64,000 bases of DNA, taken from positions 434,001 to 498,000 of the forward strand of contig NZ_SWKP01000005.1 of assembly GCF_005871165.1 (NCBI RefSeq), given 5' to 3'. Both the position numbers and the translations under genes were made by a program. The DNA comes from Maricaulis alexandrii (GTDB lineage: Bacteria > Pseudomonadota > Alphaproteobacteria > Caulobacterales > Maricaulaceae). Each line of letters opens with the position of its first letter. Positions within the stretch are counted from its first letter, which is position 1. Below the pieces are notes generated by a model. That model saw nothing but the letters and a program-made list of their open reading frames with translations, searched no databases and was not told the DNA's origin. Positions 24,801 to 33,200 of the stretch are shown here, piece by piece.

Positions 24801-25028
24801 TCATTTGCCTTCATCTTCGGGGTGATGCCGCTGGCCTTTGCCCATGGTGCCGGTGCGGAAATGCGCCAGGCCATCGGGATCGCGGTCTTCTCCGGCATGA
24901 TCGGGGTGACCCTGTTCGGCCTTCTCTTCACGCCGGTCTTCTATGTGATCGGCCGTATCATCTCCCGCCTCTTGCCCCAGGGCCCGTCTTCGGACGCGAC
25001 CGATGGTTCGCATGGAGACCAAGCATGA
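21831..25028 (+). CDS. RND efflux pump, AcrB/MexB (HAE1) family
   Basis: 1065-aa inner-membrane proton/drug antiporter. It starts MRFSHFFIDRPIFAGVVAIF, as in hydrophobe/amphiphile efflux pumps. Twelve membrane helices and two large periplasmic loops are apparent. The proton-relay segment in helix 4 is present (VLAVGIVVDDAIIVVENVER, with the Asp pair), as is the second-half equivalent VGLVVLIALAAKNAILLVEF with its conserved Lys. Porter-domain landmarks include SYPGATAEDLAEQIAAPLEQ. It forms a tripartite drug or solvent exporter with the flanking adaptor and channel. Its stop overlaps the channel gene start by four bases. Confidence 0.96.
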   Translation: MRFSHFFIDRPIFAGVVAIFITLMGVFSYPSLPLAQYPEIAPPTISVTASYPGATAEDLAEQIAAPLEQEINGVEDMLYMTSSATASGLVNLTVTFAPGTDLDTAQVLVQNRVNRAEPRLPEQVRQTGVSVNQESAGFLLIVALRSDDGSVDRAYLGNYANSVLRDQLLRLEGVGNVQIFGSGNYSMRVWIDPERAAANDMTASDIVAALRAQNIQAAGGSLGRPPFTDASPAPFEIPISVQGRLIAEDEFENVVIKRGTDGQVTRLRDVARVEITGEDFSVNGYFGGQPGVGMAIVQQPGANALEAASAVLDAVEAASENFPAGVDYMIPYNPTEFVEESVSAVQHTLIEAVFLVVLVVVIFLQNWRAAFIPIVAIPVSIVGVFAVQLALGFSINSLSLFALVLAVGIVVDDAIIVVENVERLMREGRSPREAARESMTEVSGALIAMTLVLVSVFIPTAFIPGIPGIFYRQFAVAIASAALISLIVSLTLSPALCALMLKPHKDEDDQPGPAWLAPIRIFSRAFNSGFDWISEKYSLLVARLLRVLVMMLIAYAGLLAVTGWRLTDTPTGFIPEQDQGFLIGVIQLQPGASLARTDTVVTTAMNTLLETEGVDTLVALAGMNGATFSPASNAGLMFIRLDSFEEREGQPGMSATALAGRLTGVINQAIPEGSGFIIAPPAVRGLGQGGGFKMMLQARDGRSFEELQQVAYAMMGAAAQESRVSQVYTTFDTSSPRLRVDVDRERAFQLGVAPSEIYATLGTYLGSTYVNDFNFLGRTVRVTAQADAPFRDEAADVGQLQVRSSSGEMVPLSAVARIIDDTGPVRVVRHNLFPAIELQGQTPPGVSTGEALAAMEELAAQILPEGVSYEWTEIAYQQKAAGNSGMIVFVFAVVFVFLVLAAQYEAFTLPWAVIFIVPMCVLAAMLGINLAGLDNNILTQVGLVVLIALAAKNAILLVEFSKQAEEKQGLTPSKAAVEGARIRLRPILMTSFAFIFGVMPLAFAHGAGAEMRQAIGIAVFSGMIGVTLFGLLFTPVFYVIGRIISRLLPQGPSSDATDGSHGDQA

Positions 25029-26449
25029 CCCGTATCCTGAAACCCCTGCTTCCCCTCCTGCTGGGCACGACCGTTCTGACTGCCTGTGCGACGACCGGCC
25101 CGGGTTATGACAATCCGTCTGCCCTGGCGGACCTGTCCGGCGAGGGCCTGCTGGCCACGCAGGCCGCGCTTCTGACGACCGAGGCGCCGGATGCGGCCTG
25201 GTGGTCGCTCTATGAGAGCCCGGCGATCGAGCAATTGGTCGGCGATGCCCTCGCGTCCAATCCGTCACTGGCCATCGCCCGCGCCAATCTGGAGCAGGCC
25301 CGCGCCGGGCTGGGCGAGGCCCGGTCGGCGCTCCTGCCGCAGACCGGGGTCTCGGCCTCGGGCGGGTATGTCCGTCAACCGTCCCAGACCGGCGGGTCGC
25401 CGGTGGAGAGTGATGCCTATTCCGCCGGGCTGGATGTCAGTTATGAGCTGGACTTTTTCGGCCGGGTCCGGGGTTCGGTGAACGCAGCGCAGGAAAGCGT
25501 TCTGGAAGCCGAAGCGGCCCGGGATGCGGCGCATATTCTTGTGATCGCCAATACGGTGCGTGCCTGGTCGGATTATTGTGCCAGTGCGGCCCTGATCGAT
25601 GTTGCCACGGAAAATGTCGAGATCGCGCGCCAATCCTACCAGCTGACCGAGCGTCTCTACGAGGCGGGACGCGGCCTGCGGCTGGATGTGGTCCAAGCCC
25701 GTTCGGCCCTGGAAACCGCCGCGGCGGAACTGCCCAATCTCCAGGCGGCACAGGCCTCGGCCTTTTTCCGTCTGGGCACGCTGACTGGCCGGACGCCGGC
25801 GCAGATGCGCGCGGCCATTCCGTCCTGTGACGGCATTCCGGTGCTGGCCCAGCCCATCGCGGCCGGTGATGCCGGTTCACTAATCGCCCGGCGTCCCGAT
25901 GTCCGCCAGGCCGAGCATGCCCTGGCCGGTGCCGCGGCGCGGGTCAATGTGGCCACGGCGGGGCTCTATCCCAGCGTGGTTCTGGGTGGCTCCGTCTCGT
26001 CCACTGCGCTGGATATCGGCGATCTGGGGGATGATGACGGGCTGACGATCTCGCTCGGTCCGGTGATGAGCTGGTCCTTCCCCAATCTGACGGCCTCGCG
26101 GGCGCGACTGGCCAGTGCGGAAGCCGGGGCTGATGCAGCGCTGGCCCGCTTTGACCTCACCGTGCTGACGGCGTTGCAGGAAACCGAAACGGCCCTGGCC
26201 GCTTTCGTCTCCGAACGCGAACGCCAGCGCTCGCTGGAGATTGCCCGGGATGCGGCGCGCGAAGCGGCAGAACTGGCCCGGGTGCGCTATCGCGCCGGAG
26301 CGGACAGTTTTGTGGTGGTGCTGGATGCCGAGCGGACGCTGGCCAGTGCCCAGACCGCCCTGGTGCGCTCGCAGGCCGCGGTCGCCAGCGCCCAGGTGGA
26401 TATCTTCCTGGCACTGGGCGGCGGTTGGCCGATGACGGAGACGGGCTAG
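25025..26449 (+). CDS. RND outer-membrane channel lipoprotein (OprM/NodT family)
   Basis: 474 aa. A lipoprotein signal ends in LTAC (Cys21). The sequence has the TolC-like internal duplication of OprM/NodT proteins: motif AAWWSLYESPAIEQLVGDAL near residue 57, GLDVSYELDFFGRVRGSVNA near 138, and LIARRPDVRQAEHALAGAAA near 286, the classical repeats of this family. It is translationally coupled to the pump gene (ATGA overlap at 25025-25028) and completes the efflux complex. The stop overlaps the convergent small membrane gene by CTAG. Confidence 0.95.
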   Translation: MTRILKPLLPLLLGTTVLTACATTGPGYDNPSALADLSGEGLLATQAALLTTEAPDAAWWSLYESPAIEQLVGDALASNPSLAIARANLEQARAGLGEARSALLPQTGVSASGGYVRQPSQTGGSPVESDAYSAGLDVSYELDFFGRVRGSVNAAQESVLEAEAARDAAHILVIANTVRAWSDYCASAALIDVATENVEIARQSYQLTERLYEAGRGLRLDVVQARSALETAAAELPNLQAAQASAFFRLGTLTGRTPAQMRAAIPSCDGIPVLAQPIAAGDAGSLIARRPDVRQAEHALAGAAARVNVATAGLYPSVVLGGSVSSTALDIGDLGDDDGLTISLGPVMSWSFPNLTASRARLASAEAGADAALARFDLTVLTALQETETALAAFVSERERQRSLEIARDAAREAAELARVRYRAGADSFVVVLDAERTLASAQTALVRSQAAVASAQVDIFLALGGGWPMTETG

Positions 26450-26757
26450 CCGGCCTTCACGAGATTGATCAGGTTGAGGACGACCGCCACATTGAACATC
26501 AGGCCGAGCAGGCTCATCACGGCAGCGATCGCGGCCACCCCAGCCAGGACCAGGGCGCGGACCGGCAGCATCATCGCCGCGTGCAGCTTTTCCCGGGCCG
26601 ACCAGCGTGGCCGTGTCATGCGTTCGGTCAGGTCGCGGAAACCGCCGCGCCACAGGCAGACCGTGATCAACAGCCAGACCAGGCCGCCGGCAAAGGGCGA
26701 TGCCTTCAGGGCCAGGCCCATACCCGGCACGTCGAGAAGGGCTCGAAACTCGTCCAC
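26446..26757 (-). CDS. Small membrane protein of unknown function
   Basis: 103 aa from GTG 26757, preceded by GAAGAGAGAG about six to fifteen bases upstream. Two clear membrane helices (residues about 22-40 and 65-95) flank a basic cytoplasmic or periplasmic loop (RDLTERMTRPRWSAREKL). No family recognised. It lies alone on the minus strand between two efflux operons and is convergent with the outer-membrane channel gene, sharing a CTAG stop overlap. Its good membrane pattern and fit in the gap make it likely real. Confidence 0.6.
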   Translation of the reverse strand: MDEFRALLDVPGMGLALKASPFAGGLVWLLITVCLWRGGFRDLTERMTRPRWSAREKLHAAMMLPVRALVLAGVAAIAAVMSLLGLMFNVAVVLNLINLVKAG

Positions 26758-26913
26758 GCAAAAACTCTCTCTTCAGGAGGCTGTCTTTGCATAGCCTTTC
26801 CGCGGACTGCGCGCTACATCCACGAAAACACACCGTGTTCGACGGATTGTCCGGCCTGACCCGTTCAACGGGTTTGATCCGGATTGCGGGGGCATCCGCC
26901 AAAGGGGATTTGC

Positions 26914-28380
26914 ATGCTTGAGAACAAGCGTTTGTGGGCGGCGATTGCAGCCGTGATCATTCTGGTGGCCGCGGGCTGGTGGTTGTTCGGGCGGTCCGGC
27001 GGCGGTTCGGGCGAGATCGTCATCGAGACGGAAGTGGCGGCGAACGGGGATGTCCGGCGCATCGTGGCCGCCTCGGGGGCTGTTCGCGCCCTGGTCACGG
27101 TCGAGGTCGGGTCGCAATTGTCCGGACAGATTTCCGAACTGACGGCCGATTTCAATGACCTGGTGGAAGCCGGCCAGGTGATTGCCCGGCTTGACCCGCA
27201 AACCTATGAGACCCGGGTGCGCGAAGCGGAAGCTTCCCGCGCCACGGCCGCTGCCAGCCTGGAGCTCCAGCGCGCCTCGCTGGCCCGGGTCCAGGCCAAT
27301 CTGCGCGAAGCCCAGCTGGAATATGACCGCATGTCGACCCTGCAGGCCCGCGGAACCGTGGCCCAGTCGGCGCTCGACACGGCGGAGACCGCCCTGGCGG
27401 CCGCGCAGGCGGAGATGGGCGTGGCCCGGGCCCAGATCACCAATGCCGAAGCCGTCCTGGCCCAGCGCGATGCGACCCTGGAAGGTGCGCGGATTGACCT
27501 GGAGCGGACCACGATCCGGGCGCCGATCCATGGCGTGGTGGTCGACCGCGCCGTGGATGTCGGACAGACCGTGGCGGCCTCCCTGTCAGCGCCCATCCTG
27601 TTCACCATCGCCCAGGATCTGGGCCAGGTGCAGATCGATGCCCAGGTGGATGAGGCGGATATCGGCCAGATCCAGCAGGGCCAGACCGTGCGCTTCACCG
27701 TGGACGCCCATCCCGATACGGAGCTGACCGGGCAGGTCGAGCAGATCCGTCTGGCGCCGGAAACCCTGAACAATGTCGTGACCTATACGGTGGTCGTCTC
27801 GGCGGCCAATCCGGGTCAGCGCCTGCTGCCGGGCATGACAGCCAATATGGACATCATCACGGGTGAGCGCAGCGATGTGCTGGTCGTGGGGAATGGCGCG
27901 CTGCGTTTCCGCCCGTCCCCGGCCCTGGAAGACCGCTCGCGTCCGCTGGAAGCCCTCGGTGCCGGAGGCGGACCGCAACGCGGTGGCCCGGGCGGTGATC
28001 CGATGGCCCGCATGGCCGAACAGCTCGGCCTCAGCGAGAGCCAGCAGGAACAGGCGCGCAGCGTCTTCATGCAGGCCATGGGGCGGGCCCGTGCCGCAGC
28101 TCAGGCGGGCGGCGAGTTCGATCGCGAAGGCATGCAGGCGGATATTGCGCGCGGCATGGAAGCCATTCTCGATGCCGATCAGTTGGAGCGCTATCGCACG
28201 ATGATGCGGGAAATGCGCGAGACCCGGCTGGCGACGCTCTGGGTCCAGACGGAGGATGGCCTGCTGGAAGAGCGCCGGGTCCGCCTGGGCATTTCCGACA
28301 GCCAGACCACGGAAGTGGTGGGCGGTGATCTGGAACCGGGCGAGGCGGTGGTCACCCGCGCCCGCGAGGTGCGCGAATGA
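26914..28380 (+). CDS. MacA-like periplasmic adaptor with a Spy/LTXXQ-like insertion
   Basis: 488 aa from ATG 26914 (AAAGGGG upstream); an earlier in-frame start adds ten unlikely residues. One N-terminal membrane helix (residues about 8-24), then the HlyD/MacA core: lipoyl GAVRALVTVEVGSQLSGQIS, coiled-coil hairpin about 95-200, IRAPIHGVVVDRAVDVGQTV, and a beta-barrel. Between the barrel (about residue 325) and the last strand domain is an insertion: a Gly/Pro-rich linker, then a helical stretch with LGLSESQQEQARSVF and ILDADQLERYRTMMREMRE, resembling the LTXXQ repeats of Spy/CpxP chaperones. The stop overlaps the ATPase start by four bases. Partner of the ABC genes that follow. Confidence 0.9.
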   Translation: MLENKRLWAAIAAVIILVAAGWWLFGRSGGGSGEIVIETEVAANGDVRRIVAASGAVRALVTVEVGSQLSGQISELTADFNDLVEAGQVIARLDPQTYETRVREAEASRATAAASLELQRASLARVQANLREAQLEYDRMSTLQARGTVAQSALDTAETALAAAQAEMGVARAQITNAEAVLAQRDATLEGARIDLERTTIRAPIHGVVVDRAVDVGQTVAASLSAPILFTIAQDLGQVQIDAQVDEADIGQIQQGQTVRFTVDAHPDTELTGQVEQIRLAPETLNNVVTYTVVVSAANPGQRLLPGMTANMDIITGERSDVLVVGNGALRFRPSPALEDRSRPLEALGAGGGPQRGGPGGDPMARMAEQLGLSESQQEQARSVFMQAMGRARAAAQAGGEFDREGMQADIARGMEAILDADQLERYRTMMREMRETRLATLWVQTEDGLLEERRVRLGISDSQTTEVVGGDLEPGEAVVTRAREVRE

Positions 28381-29057
28381 GCGCACTGATCGAATGCCGT
28401 GACCTGGTCAAGACCTACACGATGGGGGACCAGACGGTCCGCGCCCTGGACGGGGTCAGCCTGGACATCGAGGCGGGTGACTATGTCGCCATCATGGGGG
28501 CGTCCGGGTCCGGCAAGTCGACCCTGATGAATTTGATGGGCGCGCTGGACCGGCCCACCGCCGGCTCCCTACGCATTGCCGGTGAGGAACTCGCCGGCCT
28601 GGATGCCGACCGGCTGGCAGCCTTCCGGAACCGGACGATCGGTTTTGTGTTCCAGCAATTCAATCTCCTGCCCCGCACCACGGCGTTGGAGAATGCGGCC
28701 CTGCCGCTGGTCTATGCCGGCGTTCCGGCGGAGGAACGCCGCCGCCGGGCCCTGTCGCGCCTGGAACAGGTCGGCCTGGGCGAGCGCGTCGACCACCACC
28801 CCTCGCAATTGTCCGGCGGCCAGCAACAGCGCGTCGCGATCGCCCGCTCCCTGGTCAATGATCCCAAAATCCTGCTCGCCGATGAACCGACCGGGGCGCT
28901 CGACAGCCAGACCTCCGAAGACATCATGCGGATTTTCGACACGCTGAACCGCGAAGGCATCACGATTATTCTCGTGACTCACGAACAGGAAGTGGCCGAG
29001 CATGCGCGCCGCCAGATCGTGTTTCGCGACGGCCAGATCCTGGAGGACCGGTCATGA
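28377..29057 (+). CDS. ABC transporter ATPase, MacB/LolD type
   Basis: 226-aa ATPase driving a MacB-type mechanotransmission exporter. Walker A GASGSGKST (residues about 40-48), Q-loop FQQFNLLPRT, signature LSGGQQQR, Walker B ILLADEPTGALD and H-loop THEQEVAEH are all intact. In classical MacB, ATPase and permease are one chain; here they are separate, overlapping genes (ATGA overlaps at both ends). Could instead serve lipoprotein or peptide export, but the MacA-like gene upstream favours a tripartite exporter. Confidence 0.94.
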   Translation: MSALIECRDLVKTYTMGDQTVRALDGVSLDIEAGDYVAIMGASGSGKSTLMNLMGALDRPTAGSLRIAGEELAGLDADRLAAFRNRTIGFVFQQFNLLPRTTALENAALPLVYAGVPAEERRRRALSRLEQVGLGERVDHHPSQLSGGQQQRVAIARSLVNDPKILLADEPTGALDSQTSEDIMRIFDTLNREGITIILVTHEQEVAEHARRQIVFRDGQILEDRS

Positions 29058-30289
29058 ATCTGATTTCCTCGCTTCGCATCGCCCTGATCGCCCTGCGCGT
29101 GAATGCCCTGCGCAGTGCCCTGGCCATGCTGGGCGTCATCATCGGTGTCGCCTCGGTGATCGTCCTGGTCTCCATCAGCGAAGGAACCAAGCGGGCCGTC
29201 GAGGAACAGATCGCCAGTTTCGGCGCCAATCTCCTCATCATCCGTCCCGGCTCCTCCATGTTCGGCGGCCGGCATGGCGGTGCCGGCACGGCGGATCCGC
29301 TGACCGACAGTGATGTCGAAGCCATCCGCAACGAGGTCGCGGGCCTGGCCGGCGTGTCGGGTGAGGTGAATGCGTCCTCGACCGTGGTATTCGGCGGGGT
29401 CAATTGGTCGACCCGGATCCAGGGCGTGAACCCGGACTATTTCTCCGCCCGGGACTGGACCATCGCCGAGGGCCGGACTTTTTCCGGGGCCGAGGACCAG
29501 TCCGGCCGGCGCTATGTGGTTGTCGGTCAGACCATCATCAATGAATTGTTCGACGGGGCTGACCCGGTCGGCCAGGCGATCCGGATCGGCGGGCAGCCCT
29601 TCGAGGTGATCGGGACCGTCGCACCCAAGGGCGAAAACTCCTGGGGCATGGACCAGGACGACATCATCTTCGCCCCCCTCAACACGATCCGCCAGCGCTT
29701 CGGGGCCGGTATCCGCGGGACGCAGCGCGATGCGGTGCAGACCATCTATGCCGATATCGCGCCGGGGGAATCCACCGGTCGCGTGATCGCGGACATTCAG
29801 GACCTGTTGCGAATCCGGCGGGATGTGCCGCCCGGAGCGGAAGATGATTTCGCGGTCGGTTCGCTGGCCGAATTCATCCGCGCCCGCAATGAGACAGAGA
29901 GCCAGTTGGGCCTCCTGCTCGCTGTGGGGGCGGCCATCGTGTTGCTGGTCGGCGGGATCGGGATCATGAACATCATGCTCGTCTCGGTGACCGAGCGGAC
30001 CCGGGAGATCGGGCTGCGCCTTGCCGTCGGTGCCAAGCGCCGCGACGTGCGCAACCAGTTCCTGATCGAGAGTATCGTCCTGTGCCTGATCGGCGGGCTG
30101 GCGGGCCTGGTCACGGGGGTCGGCGGGACGCTGATCTATGCCCAGGTCGGACAGCTGGACATCGCGATCGATCCGATGATTGTCGGCATCGCGATCGGGG
30201 CGTCGGCCCTGGTCGGCGTCTTTTTCGGCCTGTATCCGGCGCACCGGGCGTCGCGGCTCGATCCGATCGACGCGTTGCGCTTCGAATAG
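29054..30289 (+). CDS. MacB/FtsX-type ABC permease
   Basis: 411-aa permease. An N-terminal helix (RSALAMLGVIIGVASVIVLV) is followed by a large periplasmic domain (residues about 45-280) and three C-terminal helices (about 290-315, 335-365, 375-395), the four-helix FtsX/MacB layout. Conserved GIGIMNIMLVSVTERTREIG and LRLAVGAKRRDVRNQFLIES are present. It works with the preceding ATPase and adaptor to export a peptide, toxin or lipid-like substrate from the periplasm; an outer-membrane channel might be borrowed from the nearby OprM-like gene (inference). The stop abuts that of the convergent kinase gene. Confidence 0.94.
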   Translation: MNLISSLRIALIALRVNALRSALAMLGVIIGVASVIVLVSISEGTKRAVEEQIASFGANLLIIRPGSSMFGGRHGGAGTADPLTDSDVEAIRNEVAGLAGVSGEVNASSTVVFGGVNWSTRIQGVNPDYFSARDWTIAEGRTFSGAEDQSGRRYVVVGQTIINELFDGADPVGQAIRIGGQPFEVIGTVAPKGENSWGMDQDDIIFAPLNTIRQRFGAGIRGTQRDAVQTIYADIAPGESTGRVIADIQDLLRIRRDVPPGAEDDFAVGSLAEFIRARNETESQLGLLLAVGAAIVLLVGGIGIMNIMLVSVTERTREIGLRLAVGAKRRDVRNQFLIESIVLCLIGGLAGLVTGVGGTLIYAQVGQLDIAIDPMIVGIAIGASALVGVFFGLYPAHRASRLDPIDALRFE

Positions 30290-33200
30290 CTATTTGGCCG
30301 CCAGGTCCGCGTCGGTGTCCGCCGGTGTTGCCTGGCGGACCTTGCCGGGGAAGAGCACGGAGAATTTCGCGCCCTTGCCTTCCTCGCTTTCCACCCAGAT
30401 CTGACCGTTATGGCGTTCCACGGCCTGGCGGACGATGGCCAGTCCGATTCCCGTCCCTTTGTAGGCTTCCCGGGAGTGCAGGCGCTGGAAGGGCGCGAAA
30501 ATCTTTTCCGCGAACTTCACGTCGAGCCCGATCCCGTTATCCGTGACGCTAATGACCCAGCCCTTTTCATGGGGATGGGCATCGATGGTGACTTCCGGCA
30601 CCGCGTCGGCGCGATACTTGATCGCATTGGAAATCAGGTTCTGCAGGATCTGGTCGAGCAAGGTCGGGTCTGCCTGGACCATGGGCAGGTCGCCGATCAT
30701 CAGGCGGGCCCCGCTTTCCGTGATCGAGGCATCGAGATTTTCCAGCACATCATTGACGGCCCGGCGAACATCGACCGGGCGCGGCTCGATGGATTGGCTG
30801 GCGAGGCGGGAATAGGCCAGCAGATCATCGATCAGGCGCTGCATGCGGTGCGCGGCATCCACCAGGAAGTCCAGATGGCGGACTCCGTCCTCGTCCAATT
30901 GGTCGGCATAACGGCGTTGGACCAGGCTGGAGAAGGCGGCGATCTTGCGTAGCGGTTCCTGCAGGTCATGCGAGGCGACCGTCGCAAAGCGGTCGAGCTC
31001 GCGATTGGTCCGCGCCAGGTCCTCATTCGCTTTGAACAGGGCCGTGACATTGGTGATCACGGCGTAAGAGCGCAGAGGCTTGCCGGCTTCATCCCGCTCC
31101 AGGAAGGAAGACAGCAGGCCGTGCATGATCGTGCCGTTCTTGCGAACGAAACGATAGGCGATATCAGCATTATAGCCGTGCTCGAACAGGTAGGGCAGGC
31201 TTTCCGAGAGCGCCTGTTCGCGTGACTCCGGATCGAGGAATTCCACGGATTTGCGGCCGATCACTTCCTGGCGTTCATAGCCCAGCTGGGCCAGCCAGTA
31301 GTCCGATACCTCGACGATGTAACCATCGGCGTCGATCGTGTGCATCATGGCCGGCGAGGCCCGGTAGATGCGCTCGAAGCGCTGCTGCCGTTCCGCCAGG
31401 TCCAGCTCGGCGCGTCGGGCGGCATCGATATTCCAGATCACGCCGCTGCCGACACAGGGTTTGCCCTGGTTGTCATGTTCGACCACGCCGCCGGTGACGC
31501 GATACCAGTACCAGTTTCCATCGGGGTGTTTGAGACGGTATTCCGCGTCCGACCGGGTGCGCTTGCCGGACAGTGTGTCATTCATCATTTCCGACAGGTT
31601 GGGCAGGTCGTCCGGATGGATGAAGCTGACCCATTCAACCACATCCAGATCGATGTGCGTCCGGTCGCCTGTCAGGGCCGCAACAACCGAACCGCTCAGA
31701 GAAATCGTGCCCCGGGCATAATCATGCCGCCAGGTGCCCAGGGCCGCGGCATCCACGGCTTCGGAAATCTGCAGGTCGCGCTCGGACAGGCGCCTTTCGG
31801 CCTCGATGCGTTCGGTCACATCGGTGATAAAGCCCGTTGCATTAAGGGGCTTTCCGTCATCGCCGCGCTCGGATACCCGGCCGCGATTGTGGATATGGAT
31901 CCAGCCGGCACGGTCGGACCGGTAGCGGACGACGTAATCGATGGTTTCGCTGCGGCCGCGGATGAGGTCGTTCAGGCTTTTGTTGCAGATCTTGCGGTCT
32001 TCCGGATGGACCCGTTCCAGCCAGTCATCATAGCTGATGCGGGCATCGCGCGGTGGCAATCCGACCATTTCGGAAATCACGGCGGTGATCTCGGTGATGC
32101 GCTGGCGCAGGTCGAGACGCCAGGCGCCCTCATTGGCGGCCCGCAAGGCGTCCCGCAGGCGGGATTCGCTCTGCCGCAGGGCTTCAGCCAGGCGGTGTTC
32201 CTCGGAGATATTGGTCAAGACGCCGGTCAGGCGTTTGGGATGGCCCTCCGGTGTCCACTCCACGATCCGGCCCTGGCTGCGCAGCCAGACCTCGCTGCCA
32301 TCGGCGGCCACCATCGGGAAGTCCCCGAACATCGCATCCAGAACCGACTGAGGGGATTGTCGCGTCGCGGACTTCAGTTCGGTGTGGTGCTGGTAGACCC
32401 GGGTCCGGTCATATCCGGGGGCATTCTTCATCCAGGCGTCGAAACTCAGCTCGGCATCCAGATCGCCCAGGCCCAGCAGGGAGACCGCAAAACCGGAGAC
32501 CCGGAGCCTGTCGTCCTGGACGTCCCAGTTCCAGGTCCCGGCATTGGCCGAGTCCACCGCCTCCCGAAGCATGTCTTCGCTTTCGGCGATGACGGCTTCC
32601 ATGGCCTTGCGCTCGGTGACATCGGTCAGCACGCCAGCCACTACCGGTTGGCTGGCGGGCGGGTTGATCAGCCGGCCACGCGACCGGAGCCAGACCCACA
32701 TATTCGTGCGCTTGTCCAGGAACTGGTATTCCAGATCCATCGTGTCCGCGTCTCCATTGACGAGGTCGCGGATGCGCTGGGAGACAATCGCCTTGTGGTC
32801 CGGATGGGTCTGTTCCGTCCAGCGGTCGGCCTCGATCGTGTCTTCATCCTCGTCCAGTCCCAGCATGTCCCGGATTTCGCCGAACGGTGCGATGCGGCGT
32901 GTGTCGGGACGGAATTCCCAGACACCGCAGGAACCGGCCTCGATGGCATTGGCCAGCTGGCGTTCCCGTTCGGCCAGCTTCTCTTCCAGCGCCTGGCGGT
33001 CGGTGACATCGGAGACCACACCGGACACCCGCAAAGACGTGCCGTCCCGCATGAATTCGGTCACCCGGCCGCGCATGTGCAGCCAGCGCCATTCGCCATC
33101 CGCCCGCTGGGCCTGGAAGACGGAGTCGAGGGCTTCGGTGGGATGGGTGCGCAGATGCTGGATCGCGGCCTCGACCCGGTTTCGCATGCCCGGCTCGACG

